A stretch of 6,535 bases of DNA from Lachnospiraceae bacterium (GTDB taxonomy: Bacteria > Bacillota_A > Clostridia > Lachnospirales > Lachnospiraceae), in contig JAGCZE010000066.1 of NCBI GenBank assembly GCA_017960415.1, positions 1 to 6,535 of the forward strand. Reading direction: 5' to 3'. The notes beneath the pieces were generated by a model that was not told the origin of the DNA, did not search any database, and was given only the letters and a program-made list of their open reading frames with translations. Both the position numbers and the translations under genes were made by a program. Each line of letters starts with the position of its first letter. The first letter of the stretch is position 1. Of the stretch, positions 6,274 through 6,535 are shown piece by piece.

Positions 6274-6535
6274 TCAAGTTTTCGACTGAAATTTCCTCAG
6301 CCGGTCACTGACAGGCCTTTCGATCAGATAATAGGACACTATCCCTAATCCTGTCATTACCGCAGCAAACAGTAACATAAGCCAGACGCTGTTAAAATTC
6401 AAAGGGAATGTACTAAGGATCATCAGTCCGAAAAGATGCCAGCAATACGTATTGAAACTTGCCTTCACCAGTAAATTCATGATCTTACTGTCTGCTATCC
6501 TGTTTAATATCCTGCTGCGGGATAACATTATTACC
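6274..6535 (-). CDS. Acyltransferase 3 (OafA/YrhL-like) membrane protein, partial C-terminus
   Basis: The frame enters from the right edge and ends at a TGA at 6274, so about 86 residues of the C-terminus are visible; ATG at 6526-6528 is probably internal. Two hydrophobic segments are seen, around ASFNTYCWHLFGLMILSTFP and SVWLMLLFAAVMTGLGIVSY, followed by YLIERPVSDRLRKF. The pattern of an aromatic-His helix (WH) and a final helix ending in Y-x-IE-[RK]-P is characteristic of the last two membrane spans of acyltransferase family 3. These inner-membrane proteins transfer acetyl or other acyl groups to surface polysaccharides, lipids or antibiotics. The active-site histidine near the N-terminus is outside the window. 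The gene is on the same strand, 88 bases upstream of the ketosynthase operon, behind a weak hairpin. It may belong to the same pathway, but co-transcription is uncertain. Confidence 0.75.
   Translation of the reverse strand, partial: VIMLSRSRILNRIADSKIMNLLVKASFNTYCWHLFGLMILSTFPLNFNSVWLMLLFAAVMTGLGIVSYYLIERPVSDRLRKFQSKT

Noticed and set aside
1..6535. Aryl polyene, dialkylresorcinol or type II polyketide cluster
   Set aside because: No KAS II/chain-length-factor pair, dehydratase, aromatase or ammonia-lyase-like gene is present in the window.

Overview
The window is a dense block of nine genes, all transcribed on the minus strand (right to left). Eight are complete or nearly so and belong to acyl-chain chemistry. 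Purine-rich Shine-Dalgarno sequences, tight spacing, stop/start overlaps, mid-range base composition and mixed codon use suggest a Gram-positive anaerobe of the Bacillota, perhaps Clostridia/Lachnospiraceae. This taxonomic reading is inference.

Layout in the direction of transcription: (1) the C-terminal end of an OafA-like membrane acyltransferase runs in from the right edge (6535-6274). (2) An 88-base gap holds a weak hairpin, a good promoter candidate and a strong ribosome binding site. (3) A first cassette follows: KAS III-type ketosynthase (6185-5112), acyl carrier protein (5040-4822), metallo-beta-lactamase-fold hydrolase (4822-4157) and short-chain reductase (4138-3374). (4) A second cassette follows: acyl carrier protein (3330-3085), a second KAS III (3069-1987), a second short-chain reductase (1994-1248) and an AMP-forming acyl-activating enzyme (1215 to beyond base 1). 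All catalytic residues that can be checked are present, so the enzymes look functional.

Together they look like a small dedicated acyl-ACP pathway. The AMP-forming enzyme would activate an acid, the ketosynthases would condense acyl starters with malonyl-ACP on private carrier proteins, the reductases would make 3-hydroxyacyl-ACP, and the MBL hydrolase could release the acyl group. No dehydratase, enoyl reductase, malonyltransferase or KAS II/chain-length factor is present here, so the expected product is a short 3-hydroxyacyl group rather than a long saturated or polyene chain. With the neighbouring membrane acyltransferase, a plausible use is acylation of a surface polysaccharide or glycan sugar. 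A small secreted or free hydroxy acid remains possible.

The main points for a second look are the duplicated KAS/ACP/SDR set, the loss in both ketosynthases of residues that bind CoA in E. coli FabH, the matching acidic C-terminal tails of the two ketosynthases, and two extended -10 promoter candidates inside the operon. I found no RNA genes, mobile elements, CRISPR arrays or long DNA repeats.
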